Origin: JAAGZL01 sp050291365
GTDB taxonomy: Bacteria; Pseudomonadota; Gammaproteobacteria; Chromatiales; Chromatiaceae
Direction: 5' to 3'
DNA: 64,000 nucleotides
NCBI GenBank assembly: GCA_050291365.1
Contig: JBNKJS010000038.1
Coordinates: 32,302 to 96,301, forward strand
Shown: positions 8,404 to 16,463 of the stretch, one piece after another
Numbering within the stretch: the stretch's first letter is position 1
How the letters are laid out: each line of letters starts with the position of its first letter
The notes under the pieces: generated by a model
Told to the model about the DNA's origin: nothing
The model's database searches: none
What the model saw: the letters and a program-made list of their open reading frames with translations, nothing else
Position numbers and translations under genes: made by a program

Positions 8404-9306
8404 GCGTTATTCCTGGATATTTATACATATTGAATTTATTAGATCGCAAACCTGGAGGATTCACCACCCCTATAACGACAATCCAGCAAAACACACCCTG
8501 TTTTGGCCTGCAATGCCCAGTAACTATGATTTTAAATCATAATGGCCTGCATATAATTATACCTATTGTTGTTAATATGAACTCTTCAGCTAAGAATAAA
8601 CGTATATGTAGTTCATCCAAGTATGGAGGAAGATCTAGCTATCGCTCCAGTTCATTCTAGCCAGTTTTTAAAGTCAATCGACTCGACAACAAGTCCTTTA
8701 GTCTCCAAACCTCTCCACAAACATTTAATATTTTTTACGAAAAACGACAACCCCTTGGAGCTCCACGTCAAACCCATTCACTCAACGAGTGATTCATAGT
8801 ATTGAGTGTTTGCGAATATCTCATAATGTCCTTAGGGTTATCTAGCGCTCCAGGCGAATTGACTTAGGAAGCTCAAGCTTTTTGCCAGATAAGATATAGC
8901 GCTACGACGCATACCTGCGATCATTAATATTTTTCCGCTCAATGGTTCAACACCTATACTTATTCGTTAATAATAGTGACATTATGCTAGTAAAATTAAA
9001 AAATTAGAGCGTACAAAATATATACTCGCATTAGCGCCATCAGGAGATACAAGATCATCGGCTCACTGTAGACCGGCAGAAGTTAACTGGCTTCACTGTT
9101 GTTATGGGATAGAGATTGGCACTAGATCTATCAGCAAAAAACCACATTTCCAATCCCAGCTCTCAAGTTGTCGATATTTTTCACAAAACATCGAAAAATA
9201 ATTACCCTTTCTCAATCTCCATGGCCAGCAGACACACCTCCGCAACGTTAGCAATCACACATCCACGACAGCCCACTCCAAAAAAGCAATCGGCCTTCAC
9301 TCAAGC
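8404..9306 (-). other. Decayed 0.9-kb intergenic stretch with coding remnants
   Basis: There is no intact gene between gmd and the phosphoglycosyl transferase gene. Short minus-strand pieces resemble coding sequence. One, at 9202-9300, looks like a PglD N terminus and is listed separately. A 33-codon run at 8838-8939 contains ILMIAGMRRSAIS, which vaguely recalls a sulfotransferase or kinase P-loop (GMRRSGTS). Another, around 8660-8750, reads KGLVVESIDFKNWLE before a stop. The stretch is AT-rich and full of stops in all frames. The gmd promoter must lie in its left part, but I could not fix it. Confidence 0.5.
9202..9300 (-). pseudogene. Possible 5' remnant of a PglD-like acetyltransferase
   Basis: From a GTG at 9300, just after the phosphoglycosyl transferase stop, a 32-codon frame contains FGVGCRGCVIANVAEV. 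This aligns with the conserved PglD/NeuD N terminus (IGAGGHGRVVADVAE) at most glycine, valine and alanine positions, and then stops. A pglD gene beside a pglC-like gene is common in bacillosamine-type loci, which supports the reading. Because it is so short, the call stays tentative. Confidence 0.35.
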
Positions 9307-9921
9307 TTATTTCTCCCCGGAACCTTTAAATTTTGGCATCGTTGCATGACCATCCTGACTAATACCTTCTCTTCTGATTACGCTCAATACCGTCAACCAT
9401 AGTATCTTAATATCCAGCATAAATGAGCGGTTATCCACATACCATATATCCATCTCAAACCTATCATCCCATGATACTGCATTCCTGCCATTAACTTGGG
9501 CCCATCCTGTAATCCCAGGGCGCACCTCATGCCGCCTGGCCTGTTCTGGAGTATATAGGGGCAGATACTCCATCAGCAGAGGCCTCGGCCCCACTAGGCT
9601 CATATTTCCCACAAGCACATTAAACAGTTCCGGAAGCTCATCCAAACTGCTTGCCCTTAAAAACTGCCCAACCCGAGTAAGCCTTGCGCCATCCGGTAAA
9701 GCCTCACCGGTTGGTGAATATCCATCTTTCATAGTGCGAAATTTATATAGGGTAAATGGATTGCCGTGCAAACCTGGTCGTTGCTGCCTGAATAGCACAG
9801 GCCATCCTAGAGAGACCACAACCACCAAGGCAATTACAATCAGTACAGGTGCTAAAGCAAATAACAGCACCATGGCGACGAAAAAATCAAACAAACGCTT
9901 CACGCGCAACCCCACTATCAA
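9307..9921 (-). CDS. Undecaprenyl-phosphate sugar phosphotransferase, PglC-like
   Basis: This 204-residue protein is a small monotopic phosphoglycosyl transferase. One N-terminal membrane helix (residues about 10-38) is followed by FRQQRPG and YKFRTM, the catalytic Asp-Glu dyad in SLDELPEL near 92-99, SLVGPRPLL, and RPGITGWAQVNGRN. It transfers a sugar-1-phosphate (in relatives often diacetylbacillosamine or a GalNAc/QuiNAc derivative) from its UDP donor to undecaprenyl phosphate, starting O-unit synthesis at the inner membrane. The frame opens at a TTG at 9921; a start a few codons later (GTG before KRLFDF) is equally possible. It reads away from the flippase gene. Confidence 0.9.
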   Translation of the reverse strand: MIVGLRVKRLFDFFVAMVLLFALAPVLIVIALVVVVSLGWPVLFRQQRPGLHGNPFTLYKFRTMKDGYSPTGEALPDGARLTRVGQFLRASSLDELPELFNVLVGNMSLVGPRPLLMEYLPLYTPEQARRHEVRPGITGWAQVNGRNAVSWDDRFEMDIWYVDNRSFMLDIKILWLTVLSVIRREGISQDGHATMPKFKGSGEK

Positions 9922-10260
9922 TAATTAAAAATTCACTATTAAACAAACACATGCATATATAGATATGCTAGGATAACCAATTATAAATTATATATACTTG
10001 ATGATAATCCTTGGATAATTAGATTGTTCTTCCAAAACAACTTCCCATCCAATAAATTACATTTGAACATAACATGGAACTTGAGACCAAATCTGTGGTT
10101 ATCGAGCCAAAAGGAACACTTTTAGCCAAGAAAACCAGAAACAATAAAGGAGATAAAATAGTCATTTTTCTAACCCCAACTAGCTCAGTAGGAAAAGATA
10201 TCGCGCTAGCAAAATCACTTGGATTAAGTTAATTATCTATCTATAGCTATAAACGTTGTT
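9922..10260. promoter_or_regulatory. AT-rich divergent intergenic region
   Basis: This 339-base region separates the minus-strand O-antigen genes from the plus-strand wzx operon, so promoters for both must lie here. It is very AT-rich (runs such as ataattagattg near 10014), with many -10-like hexamers but no single convincing promoter. A 52-codon plus-strand frame at 10074-10232 is listed separately. Confidence 0.4.
10074..10232 (+). CDS. Possible small protein of 52 residues
   Basis: An ATG frame of 52 codons lies just before the wzx gene. The product is lysine-rich with alternating hydrophobic segments (KIVIFLTPTS, then DIALAKSLGL) and recalls the end of a sugar-enzyme or kinase fold, but no family is recognised. 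There is no clear ribosome site before the ATG. It could be a real small gene, a remnant or chance. Confidence 0.25.
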   Translation: MELETKSVVIEPKGTLLAKKTRNNKGDKIVIFLTPTSSVGKDIALAKSLGLS

Positions 10261-11517
10261 ATGTCTATTAAACGCTTAATAAAAAGCCGCAACATTGCTT
10301 ACGTCGATCAAGCGTTGGTAAGCGGATTAAACTTTGTTACTGCAATAGCACTAACACGAACCCTTGGCATTGAAATGTTTGGCATTTACACAGTGCTATT
10401 TGTCAGCATTCTTTTCATATCCACAATTCACCATTCAGTCTTTGCTGCCCCAATGATGTCAAATGCACCAAAAATGACTGATTCTGCGCAACGGCAAAAC
10501 TATTACTCTACTACCCACTATACCCAAATAATCACGTGCTTTATCGTGGCCCTATCTGTTTATTTAATAGGCTACACAATTGCGGCGGCAACACGCAATG
10601 ACTATATCTTTAACTACCTCCTCCCTTTTACATTGGGCGTCCTAGTTATTCCTCCTCAAGAGTGGCTAAGAAAATACATCTTCACTGAGCACCACCCATC
10701 CTACGCACTATTCCTTGATATTATCAAAACAGTAATTCAGCTTGGTTCAATACTCACGCTATCATACTTAAACAAACTGAATATAGAGCTGGCATTGTTT
10801 TCAATGGCGATCGCATCTTTAACAACCTACTTGATTGGATTACATCAACTAAAGCTCCCGTTTAAACACACAGGGGCAATTCGTACTTTTCTGGATAACT
10901 GGCAGCTGGGCCGCCATCTACTCCCCACTTATCTTATGGATTGGGTGCGGACACAAGGATTTCTGATTATCGGCGGCATATTCATTGGAGCTCAAGCAGT
11001 GGGAGCTGTCCGTGCCGCACAAAATGTTGTTGGGCCACTTAACATAATATATCAGGCTACGGATAATATTCTTCCAGTTGAAGGCGCAAAACGATTAGCT
11101 AATCTCGGCTACAATGGAATGGTAGATTACTTTAAAACAACTGGGCTGCGTAGCTTTCTAGCACTATTAGGGCTTTGCATTATAATAGCCATATCGTCCC
11201 AATGGCTTATGGGTTTTCTTTACGGCAAATCATTTGAGAGATATAACACTCTTGTGATATGGCAGCTGGTTTCCTTCATGTTACTTTTTTCATACAGAGT
11301 AGGCGCCTCTTTTATGCGAACTGCCAACACCACAAAACCATTGATGCTATCTACTGCATTCAGCTTAATAGTATTATCATCTTCTATAGTCCCTTTCAGT
11401 TTAGCGTGGGGAGAGAATGGACTGATGCTTTCGAAAATCATTGCTGAAGTTTCAGCAATGATCTTTCTTGGGTACAGTATTCTGCGTTACCTAAGATCCT
11501 CTCCCTCAGCACCGTAA
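10261..11517 (+). CDS. O-antigen flippase, Wzx/MOP-type membrane protein
   Basis: The 418-residue protein is almost entirely hydrophobic, with about 12 predicted membrane spans. It starts with RNIAYVDQALVSGLNFVTAIALTRTLG, the typical first helix of polysaccharide flippases of the MOP superfamily. It would move the undecaprenyl-linked O-unit across the inner membrane. It begins a plus-strand unit with a sulfotransferase and a GT-C gene, each separated by under 80 bases. No obvious wzy polymerase or wzz chain-length regulator is in the window; the GT-C-like gene two positions downstream could be mistaken for wzy. Confidence 0.85.
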   Translation: MSIKRLIKSRNIAYVDQALVSGLNFVTAIALTRTLGIEMFGIYTVLFVSILFISTIHHSVFAAPMMSNAPKMTDSAQRQNYYSTTHYTQIITCFIVALSVYLIGYTIAAATRNDYIFNYLLPFTLGVLVIPPQEWLRKYIFTEHHPSYALFLDIIKTVIQLGSILTLSYLNKLNIELALFSMAIASLTTYLIGLHQLKLPFKHTGAIRTFLDNWQLGRHLLPTYLMDWVRTQGFLIIGGIFIGAQAVGAVRAAQNVVGPLNIIYQATDNILPVEGAKRLANLGYNGMVDYFKTTGLRSFLALLGLCIIIAISSQWLMGFLYGKSFERYNTLVIWQLVSFMLLFSYRVGASFMRTANTTKPLMLSTAFSLIVLSSSIVPFSLAWGENGLMLSKIIAEVSAMIFLGYSILRYLRSSPSAP

Positions 11518-11560
11518 ACATATAAAGGCCATTACAATCGCCCTATAATCAGATATAAAT

Positions 11561-12511
11561 ATGCATTCACTTCCAAATAAATCACAAACAGATATAAAAA
11601 AACCAAACTTCTTCATTGTTGGCGCGCCAAAATGCGGAACAACCGCTCTGAGTGAATACCTACGCTGCCATCCTGCAGTATTTCTGAGCACCCCGAAAGA
11701 ACCATCATATTTCTGCTCTGATCTTCCCGGACTACAATACGTATCGAACATGAGAGACTACGAGCAACTCTTCTCTAGAGTTACTGCAGAGCATTTAGCT
11801 ATAGGTGAAGCATCTCCAGGATATCTCTTTTCAAGTTGCGCAATTCACGAAATATTTAAATACAATCATAATTCCCGAATTATAGTGATGCTGCGCAATC
11901 CTGCCGAAATGCTTCCGTCCTACCACTCGCAACTTGTGTTTAGCGGCTTTGAAGACCAGATAGATTTTCGCCATGCATGGAATCTACAAGACGACAGATC
12001 ACAAGGAAGATACATTCCTAAAACGTGTCGCGAAAGCAAATTGTTACAATACGCAAAAATTCCATGCTTTGGCGACCAATTAGAACTATTGTATAATACG
12101 TTCCCACAAAACCAGATACTACTACTGAATTTTGATGATTTTGTTAATGATACAAAATTCGCGTACGAAAACACTCTGCGTTTTCTCAACCTTACGAGCG
12201 AAGGAAGAACAAATTTCCCAGTTATAAACCCAAATAAAGACATAAAATATGGCTTTTTAAACAACCTTCTCCACACCCCACCTAGTTGGGCAATCAAAAT
12301 AATGAATAATATTTCAGGCAGCTCCATACACGACACCCTAGTCAAACTACATGGAGCAATAAAACACTCAAACACTACACTTAGCAAACGACAGGCTTTA
12401 GATATAGAGTTCCATAATGAACTGGTTGATATTTTTCGACCTCAGGTCGAAAAAGCCGAAGCTATTACTAACCTTGACCTCAGCTCATGGAAAACATATA
12501 AAACAGATTAA
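11561..12511 (+). CDS. PAPS-dependent sulfotransferase
   Basis: This 316-residue protein matches the sulfotransferase family. The 5'-phosphosulfate loop FFIVGAPKCGTTALSEYL lies at about residues 18-35 with the catalytic Lys in PKCGTT, and the 3'-phosphate-binding block RIIVMLRNPAEMLPSYHSQ near 107-125 has the key Arg and Ser. It should move sulfate from PAPS to a sugar hydroxyl in the cytoplasm. Its place between the flippase and a GT-C gene points to the O-unit as acceptor (inference). The window also carries an APS kinase gene and cysQ, which would make PAPS and remove the PAP by-product. Confidence 0.88.
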   Translation: MHSLPNKSQTDIKKPNFFIVGAPKCGTTALSEYLRCHPAVFLSTPKEPSYFCSDLPGLQYVSNMRDYEQLFSRVTAEHLAIGEASPGYLFSSCAIHEIFKYNHNSRIIVMLRNPAEMLPSYHSQLVFSGFEDQIDFRHAWNLQDDRSQGRYIPKTCRESKLLQYAKIPCFGDQLELLYNTFPQNQILLLNFDDFVNDTKFAYENTLRFLNLTSEGRTNFPVINPNKDIKYGFLNNLLHTPPSWAIKIMNNISGSSIHDTLVKLHGAIKHSNTTLSKRQALDIEFHNELVDIFRPQVEKAEAITNLDLSSWKTYKTD

Positions 12512-12590
12512 GAATTATCTTTCCAACCATGTAACGCACAAACAGACAGACTAATCGTCATGTGTAAGTTCAAAGCACACAAAGAGCAAT

Positions 12591-14096
12591 ATGAATAAAC
12601 CTAACCATTTCTCAAGAAACAAAATTATTGTTTACCTTCTGACCGCATTTTTTAGTATTCTTCTGTCTACTTATTCCGTAATTTCCAACGACGTCATAAA
12701 TAAAGACGGCACACTCTACATTTATACTGCCGAAGCGTTTCTCGAAGGCGGCCTTTCAAATGCGATGACGGTCTTCAGCTGGCCTTTCTTCTCCATGCTG
12801 ATCGCCTGGTTTCATGCGTTAACTGGGACAAGCCTTGAGATATCGGCATACTCTGTAAATGCAATCCTACTTATTATACTAAGCATCGCATGCCTGCGAA
12901 TTTATGAGGAAATCAGCGAACCAAACATTCCACTCTGGATTCCCGCCCTGCTCATACTGGCTCTACCTATAGTTAATGATTATCGCATCTATGTCATCAG
13001 AGGACACGGCTTCTGGGCCTTTATGCTTCTAGCGCTGTTCTTTTTTATCAGATACAGCAAACAGCCAACAATTCGCACTGCGCTACTGTGGCAATGCTTT
13101 GCCATTATCGGCACGCTATTCAGAATTGAAGGCGTAGTATTTCTAGCGCTCGCACCTTTTTATTTCCTGTTACAAGATAAAAATATTAAGGCATTTATAC
13201 CTCATTTTATAAGACTGAACTCTGCCCTCATACCAATTACCATAACCGCATTAATTGCACTATTCAGCTACATCATCAGCTCTAGCAACATCTCAAATGA
13301 TTTAATGCTGCGTCTTAGTTATATGCTGCCTTCTTCAATGACGTCAGCACTCACTAACAAAGCATCCCAAATAGTGGAGATAATGCCGCGTTTATCATCA
13401 AAGGAATCTACGCTGTTTGTAGTATCCGGCCTGATTGCGCTTATCTGCTATAAAATAGTCAAGAACATAAACCTCATATACCTAGCCATATGGTTCATTG
13501 GCCGTCGCAAGAAATGGATTCATCTAAGTCAGGGAAGCAATATTGTTTTGTTCTTCGCCTTCATCTCAATCCTTCCGTTGATAGTACTTGCTGGCAACCA
13601 ATTCTTCATGTCGTCTAGGTACACGGTTTTACCTGTGACACTTTTCTCATTAGTAGCATATCAATACGTCGACACTCTGTTTCGCAGACTGGTTAAGAAT
13701 AGAAGACATATTGCAGTGTCTGCTTTGGCTATTTTGATCTCAATATTTTTCTTGGATGCAATAATCCACACTGGAGCAAACAAGCATAATATCGTAGCCG
13801 CCGGCAGATGGTCGCAGCAAAACCTCGGCCCTAATAGCAAGATCGCATGCAACGAAGGACGACTTTTCTTTTACTCAAACAAGACATGTACTCACGAAGT
13901 GAAACTGGCGCGCAAGGGGATAGCCGCCTATGAGAAATTACTTAATCGTGATGAGTATGATTATTTATTACTCTGGGTCGACCATAAACACAAGAAAATA
14001 CGAAACTACCTACAAACCAACAAGCGCCTAATTCTAGTGAAGGCCTTTAGCAATAAAAAACATGATGAGGTTGTAATCTACAGGATACGGCCATAG
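12591..14096 (+). CDS. GT-C-type membrane glycosyltransferase (GT39/ArnT-like)
   Basis: This 501-residue integral membrane protein has about 11-12 hydrophobic spans. After the first span comes SNDVINKDGTLYIYTAEAFLEGG, a loop with the acidic residue and aromatic pattern of GT39/GT83 enzymes, which take sugars from polyprenyl-phosphate donors on the outer face of the inner membrane. The last 120 residues form a soluble C-terminal domain (GRWSQQNLGPNSKIACNEGR), as in related dolichyl-phosphate-type transferases. It may decorate the O-unit after flipping. A Wzy polymerase is the main alternative, but the loop motif argues against that. It converges with the next sulfotransferase gene, 27 bases apart. 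Confidence 0.65.
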   Translation: MNKPNHFSRNKIIVYLLTAFFSILLSTYSVISNDVINKDGTLYIYTAEAFLEGGLSNAMTVFSWPFFSMLIAWFHALTGTSLEISAYSVNAILLIILSIACLRIYEEISEPNIPLWIPALLILALPIVNDYRIYVIRGHGFWAFMLLALFFFIRYSKQPTIRTALLWQCFAIIGTLFRIEGVVFLALAPFYFLLQDKNIKAFIPHFIRLNSALIPITITALIALFSYIISSSNISNDLMLRLSYMLPSSMTSALTNKASQIVEIMPRLSSKESTLFVVSGLIALICYKIVKNINLIYLAIWFIGRRKKWIHLSQGSNIVLFFAFISILPLIVLAGNQFFMSSRYTVLPVTLFSLVAYQYVDTLFRRLVKNRRHIAVSALAILISIFFLDAIIHTGANKHNIVAAGRWSQQNLGPNSKIACNEGRLFFYSNKTCTHEVKLARKGIAAYEKLLNRDEYDYLLLWVDHKHKKIRNYLQTNKRLILVKAFSNKKHDEVVIYRIRP

Positions 14097-14123
14097 CAAA
14101 ATCTATTAACAATCTTTTTGAAT

Positions 14124-15011
14124 TCAATTCGAATAGAATCTCACGCGCTCTGCGAGCGAAGGGGTGATCTTATCCATAAGCCCCATATCTCTTGACTTGT
14201 TAGTTGGCTTGATAGACTGCACTATCTCGTTTGTTTTTTCACCAAACTGGAGTCCCAGTCTATCAGCAAGCGATTGTATGGTAACAGCTGGATCGGCTAA
14301 TAGCTTTTCATACTCAACTTCAATCCTACCTGGCATCCTTCCAAGATCCTCACTAACTCGTATGTAGTAATAAGCGCACCTATCTAAAACATTCAATTGC
14401 AACCAATAATCATCGTCGTCCTCCTTGACCCAAAAAGGTATTTTACGACCCCCCCTTACTCTGAACGGCCAAATCGGACTATTCGAAATATTGCCGTCAG
14501 AAAACCAATCTTTCTGTAGCAGCGAGTTAATTGTCTCAACGGCACCACGCTTAATAATCACTACCTGTGTTCCTGGATAATATTCAACAAGGCGAGGTAA
14601 ATAAGGTGTGATATCTGGCATTTTGAAAGCAATAGTGTAATCTTCAGCCATTGACTCAGCTTCAGCCTTACCTATCGATTTATTTAGCCTACCATCTATC
14701 TCTTTGACATCCTTTACGTTGTAGATAGAACTATCATCTGAATAATTGCAATTAATACTTCTTCCAGATAGCGCATTTATGAAAAACTCTTCATAAAGGA
14801 ACGTTTCATATAATAATTTCCACTGACAAGCCGGCAGCTGTTCGATTAAAGGCAACATGCCGTACATCATTGGCGGCTCAAAGGCATATTCGACATTCTT
14901 AAAACTATGAATAGCTTTGCCTAGTATTGTTGTTCCGCTGCGCGCCGAACCAGAAACCAATATCGCATTCGCGACCTTTTTAAATGCCAGCTCAGATATA
15001 TTAAGATTCAT
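14124..15011 (-). CDS. Sulfotransferase family protein
   Basis: A second sulfotransferase-type protein, unlike the first. It has the P-loop AILVSGSARSGTTILGKAIHS near residues 12-32 and a later TQVVIIKRGAVETINSLL block that matches the 3'-phosphate site region (Arg-x7-Ser spacing roughly kept). I chose the ATG at 15011, preceded by GGTGG; a GTG at 15029 is also in frame. It overlaps the end of the hisF2 gene by 11 bases and is the last gene of the nonulosonate operon. That suggests sulfation of the legionaminic-type sugar or a neighbouring residue (inference). Such P-loop proteins can also be kinases, so the activity is less sure. Confidence 0.72.
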   Translation of the reverse strand: MNLNISELAFKKVANAILVSGSARSGTTILGKAIHSFKNVEYAFEPPMMYGMLPLIEQLPACQWKLLYETFLYEEFFINALSGRSINCNYSDDSSIYNVKDVKEIDGRLNKSIGKAEAESMAEDYTIAFKMPDITPYLPRLVEYYPGTQVVIIKRGAVETINSLLQKDWFSDGNISNSPIWPFRVRGGRKIPFWVKEDDDDYWLQLNVLDRCAYYYIRVSEDLGRMPGRIEVEYEKLLADPAVTIQSLADRLGLQFGEKTNEIVQSIKPTNKSRDMGLMDKITPSLAERVRFYSN

Positions 15012-15831
15012 CGTCTTTACCACCAACACAAAACATATTTTTTAAAGATGATGCTTTTTCCATATCCCACAAAGCAAGATCAAACCCATTATCAATTAGT
15101 TGAGAGCGAGATTGATACAGCCCTTTCCCCACAAAATTAAACAGATGCGCAGTTGCTACGGCATCAACCCCGCTATCAGACAGACCCTCAGATAAATGCT
15201 TTGAGTTGCCCGCACCTCCAGCCATTATCAGCGGTTTTGAAAAGCCTTCAGGCAAATAATCTAGCATCTCCATAAGATAACCCTGACCAGTTCCATCCCG
15301 GTCTATTGAATTAAGATATAGCTCACCAATAGGTAATGACGATATCTGTCTTAGCCAATCTCTAAGTCCATACGCACTCAACAAAGATCCGTTCTCTGTA
15401 TATACAACATAATCGTCCGCATTTTGCTTCACATCAATGGAGGCGACAACGCACTGGCTACCAAATTCTGACGCAATCTCATCAATCACATGAATATCAG
15501 TTGCGAGAACACTATTGACTACAACCTTATCAGCTCCAGATTTAAAAAATCTCCTGGCTTGCTCAATACTACGAATACCGCCACCAGCAGCAATAGGGAC
15601 AAAACACTCGTCATTTAACGACTTGACGTGACGCAAAAACTTATCCTCATCCTTTGCGTCTCGTGAGACATCAAGAATTATCAATTCATCGATCGAAAAT
15701 GCAATCTGCGAAAAGTTATAGTTTTTTTGCAACCAGGATAGATCACCAACTTTTTGCAATCTAAAGTTCCTGCTCAGCATGAAGCTCCCCCTGTCATACA
15801 GCAGGGTGAAAATTACTCTTTTCTTTAGCAT
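15001..15831 (-). CDS. hisF2: HisF-like cyclase/ammonia-channel subunit of LPS amidotransferase
   Basis: The protein is a HisF-type TIM barrel: AAGGGIRSIEQARRFFKSGADKVVVNS near 80-106, ASIDVK near 130, NSIDRDGTGQGY near 172 and the late phosphate loop IMAGGAGN. The first strand, which in histidine HisF reads RIIPCLDV with a catalytic Asp, here reads RVIFTLLYDRG, so that Asp appears to be missing. This fits a role not in histidine synthesis but as partner of HisH2, passing ammonia to the adjacent amidotransferase that makes acetamidino sugars, as with HisF2/WbpG in Pseudomonas O-antigen loci. It overlaps the hisH2 gene by 7 bases. Confidence 0.85.
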   Translation of the reverse strand: MLKKRVIFTLLYDRGSFMLSRNFRLQKVGDLSWLQKNYNFSQIAFSIDELIILDVSRDAKDEDKFLRHVKSLNDECFVPIAAGGGIRSIEQARRFFKSGADKVVVNSVLATDIHVIDEIASEFGSQCVVASIDVKQNADDYVVYTENGSLLSAYGLRDWLRQISSLPIGELYLNSIDRDGTGQGYLMEMLDYLPEGFSKPLIMAGGAGNSKHLSEGLSDSGVDAVATAHLFNFVGKGLYQSRSQLIDNGFDLALWDMEKASSLKNMFCVGGKDDES

Positions 15832-16463
15832 GGAGAATTTTCCAAGAAATTCTTTAGCATGATAAGACCATTGGTCTGGCTTTTCTCTGGATGAAACTGA
15901 GCACCAAAAAGACTATCCAGCTGAAATGCCGCTAAAAAATCAACCCCATAACTACATGTTGCGATATTACAATCAATCCCTAAAGGCAACATGCGATACG
16001 AGTGCGTGAAATAAAAATCAGATTTATCGTCTAAACCTGCAAAAAAACCATCTTTGGTGTGCGCTCGAATTGAGTTAAAGCCGACATGCGGCACTTTTCT
16101 TCCGTCCAGCTCATCAACCTCGAAGCGGTCAACTCGTAACGGCACCAAGCCAAGCCCCTTTGTCTCACCATCTTCCGTACCTACCTCAGCCATTAATTGC
16201 ATACCCAGACAGATGCCCAACAAACTTACTGCATTGCTATGGACCGATTCTATAATTGCTTTATCCAACCCTCTTGCCTTCAAGGCTTCCATGCCTTTTC
16301 TAAAAGATCCAACACCAGGAAGTACAATATATTTATATTTTGTTAATAATTCCGGATCTTCAACAAGATGTGCCATAGCACCTAGATACTGAAAGGCGCT
16401 AATTACAGACCAGACATTACCCATTCCATAATCAACAACAGCAATTTCCTTCGGATAACCCAT
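15825..16463 (-). CDS. hisH2: HisH-like glutamine amidotransferase subunit
   Basis: This class I glutamine amidotransferase of 212 residues has the oxyanion turn VLPGVGSF near 48, the nucleophile in GICLGMQ near 84 and the catalytic His-Glu pair in HPEKS near 190. It releases ammonia from glutamine. The ATG at 16463 overlaps the stop of the wbpG-like gene (TAATG), which is better than a TTG start 27 bases upstream. With HisF2 and the WbpG-like enzyme it forms the known set that turns an acetamido group into an acetamidino group on bacterial nonulosonates or 2,3-diaminosugars. Genuine histidine biosynthesis is unlikely, because no other his genes are present. Confidence 0.88.
   Translation of the reverse strand: MGYPKEIAVVDYGMGNVWSVISAFQYLGAMAHLVEDPELLTKYKYIVLPGVGSFRKGMEALKARGLDKAIIESVHSNAVSLLGICLGMQLMAEVGTEDGETKGLGLVPLRVDRFEVDELDGRKVPHVGFNSIRAHTKDGFFAGLDDKSDFYFTHSYRMLPLGIDCNIATCSYGVDFLAAFQLDSLFGAQFHPEKSQTNGLIMLKNFLENSPC

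Noticed and set aside
12591..14096. Possible Wzy O-antigen polymerase
   Set aside because: The large soluble C-terminal part and the KDGTLY-containing first loop fit a GT-C (GT39-like) transferase better; Wzy not fully excluded.
15001..16463. Histidine biosynthesis HisH-HisF pair
   Set aside because: No other his genes are present, they are coupled to a WbpG-like gene, and HisF lacks the first catalytic Asp.
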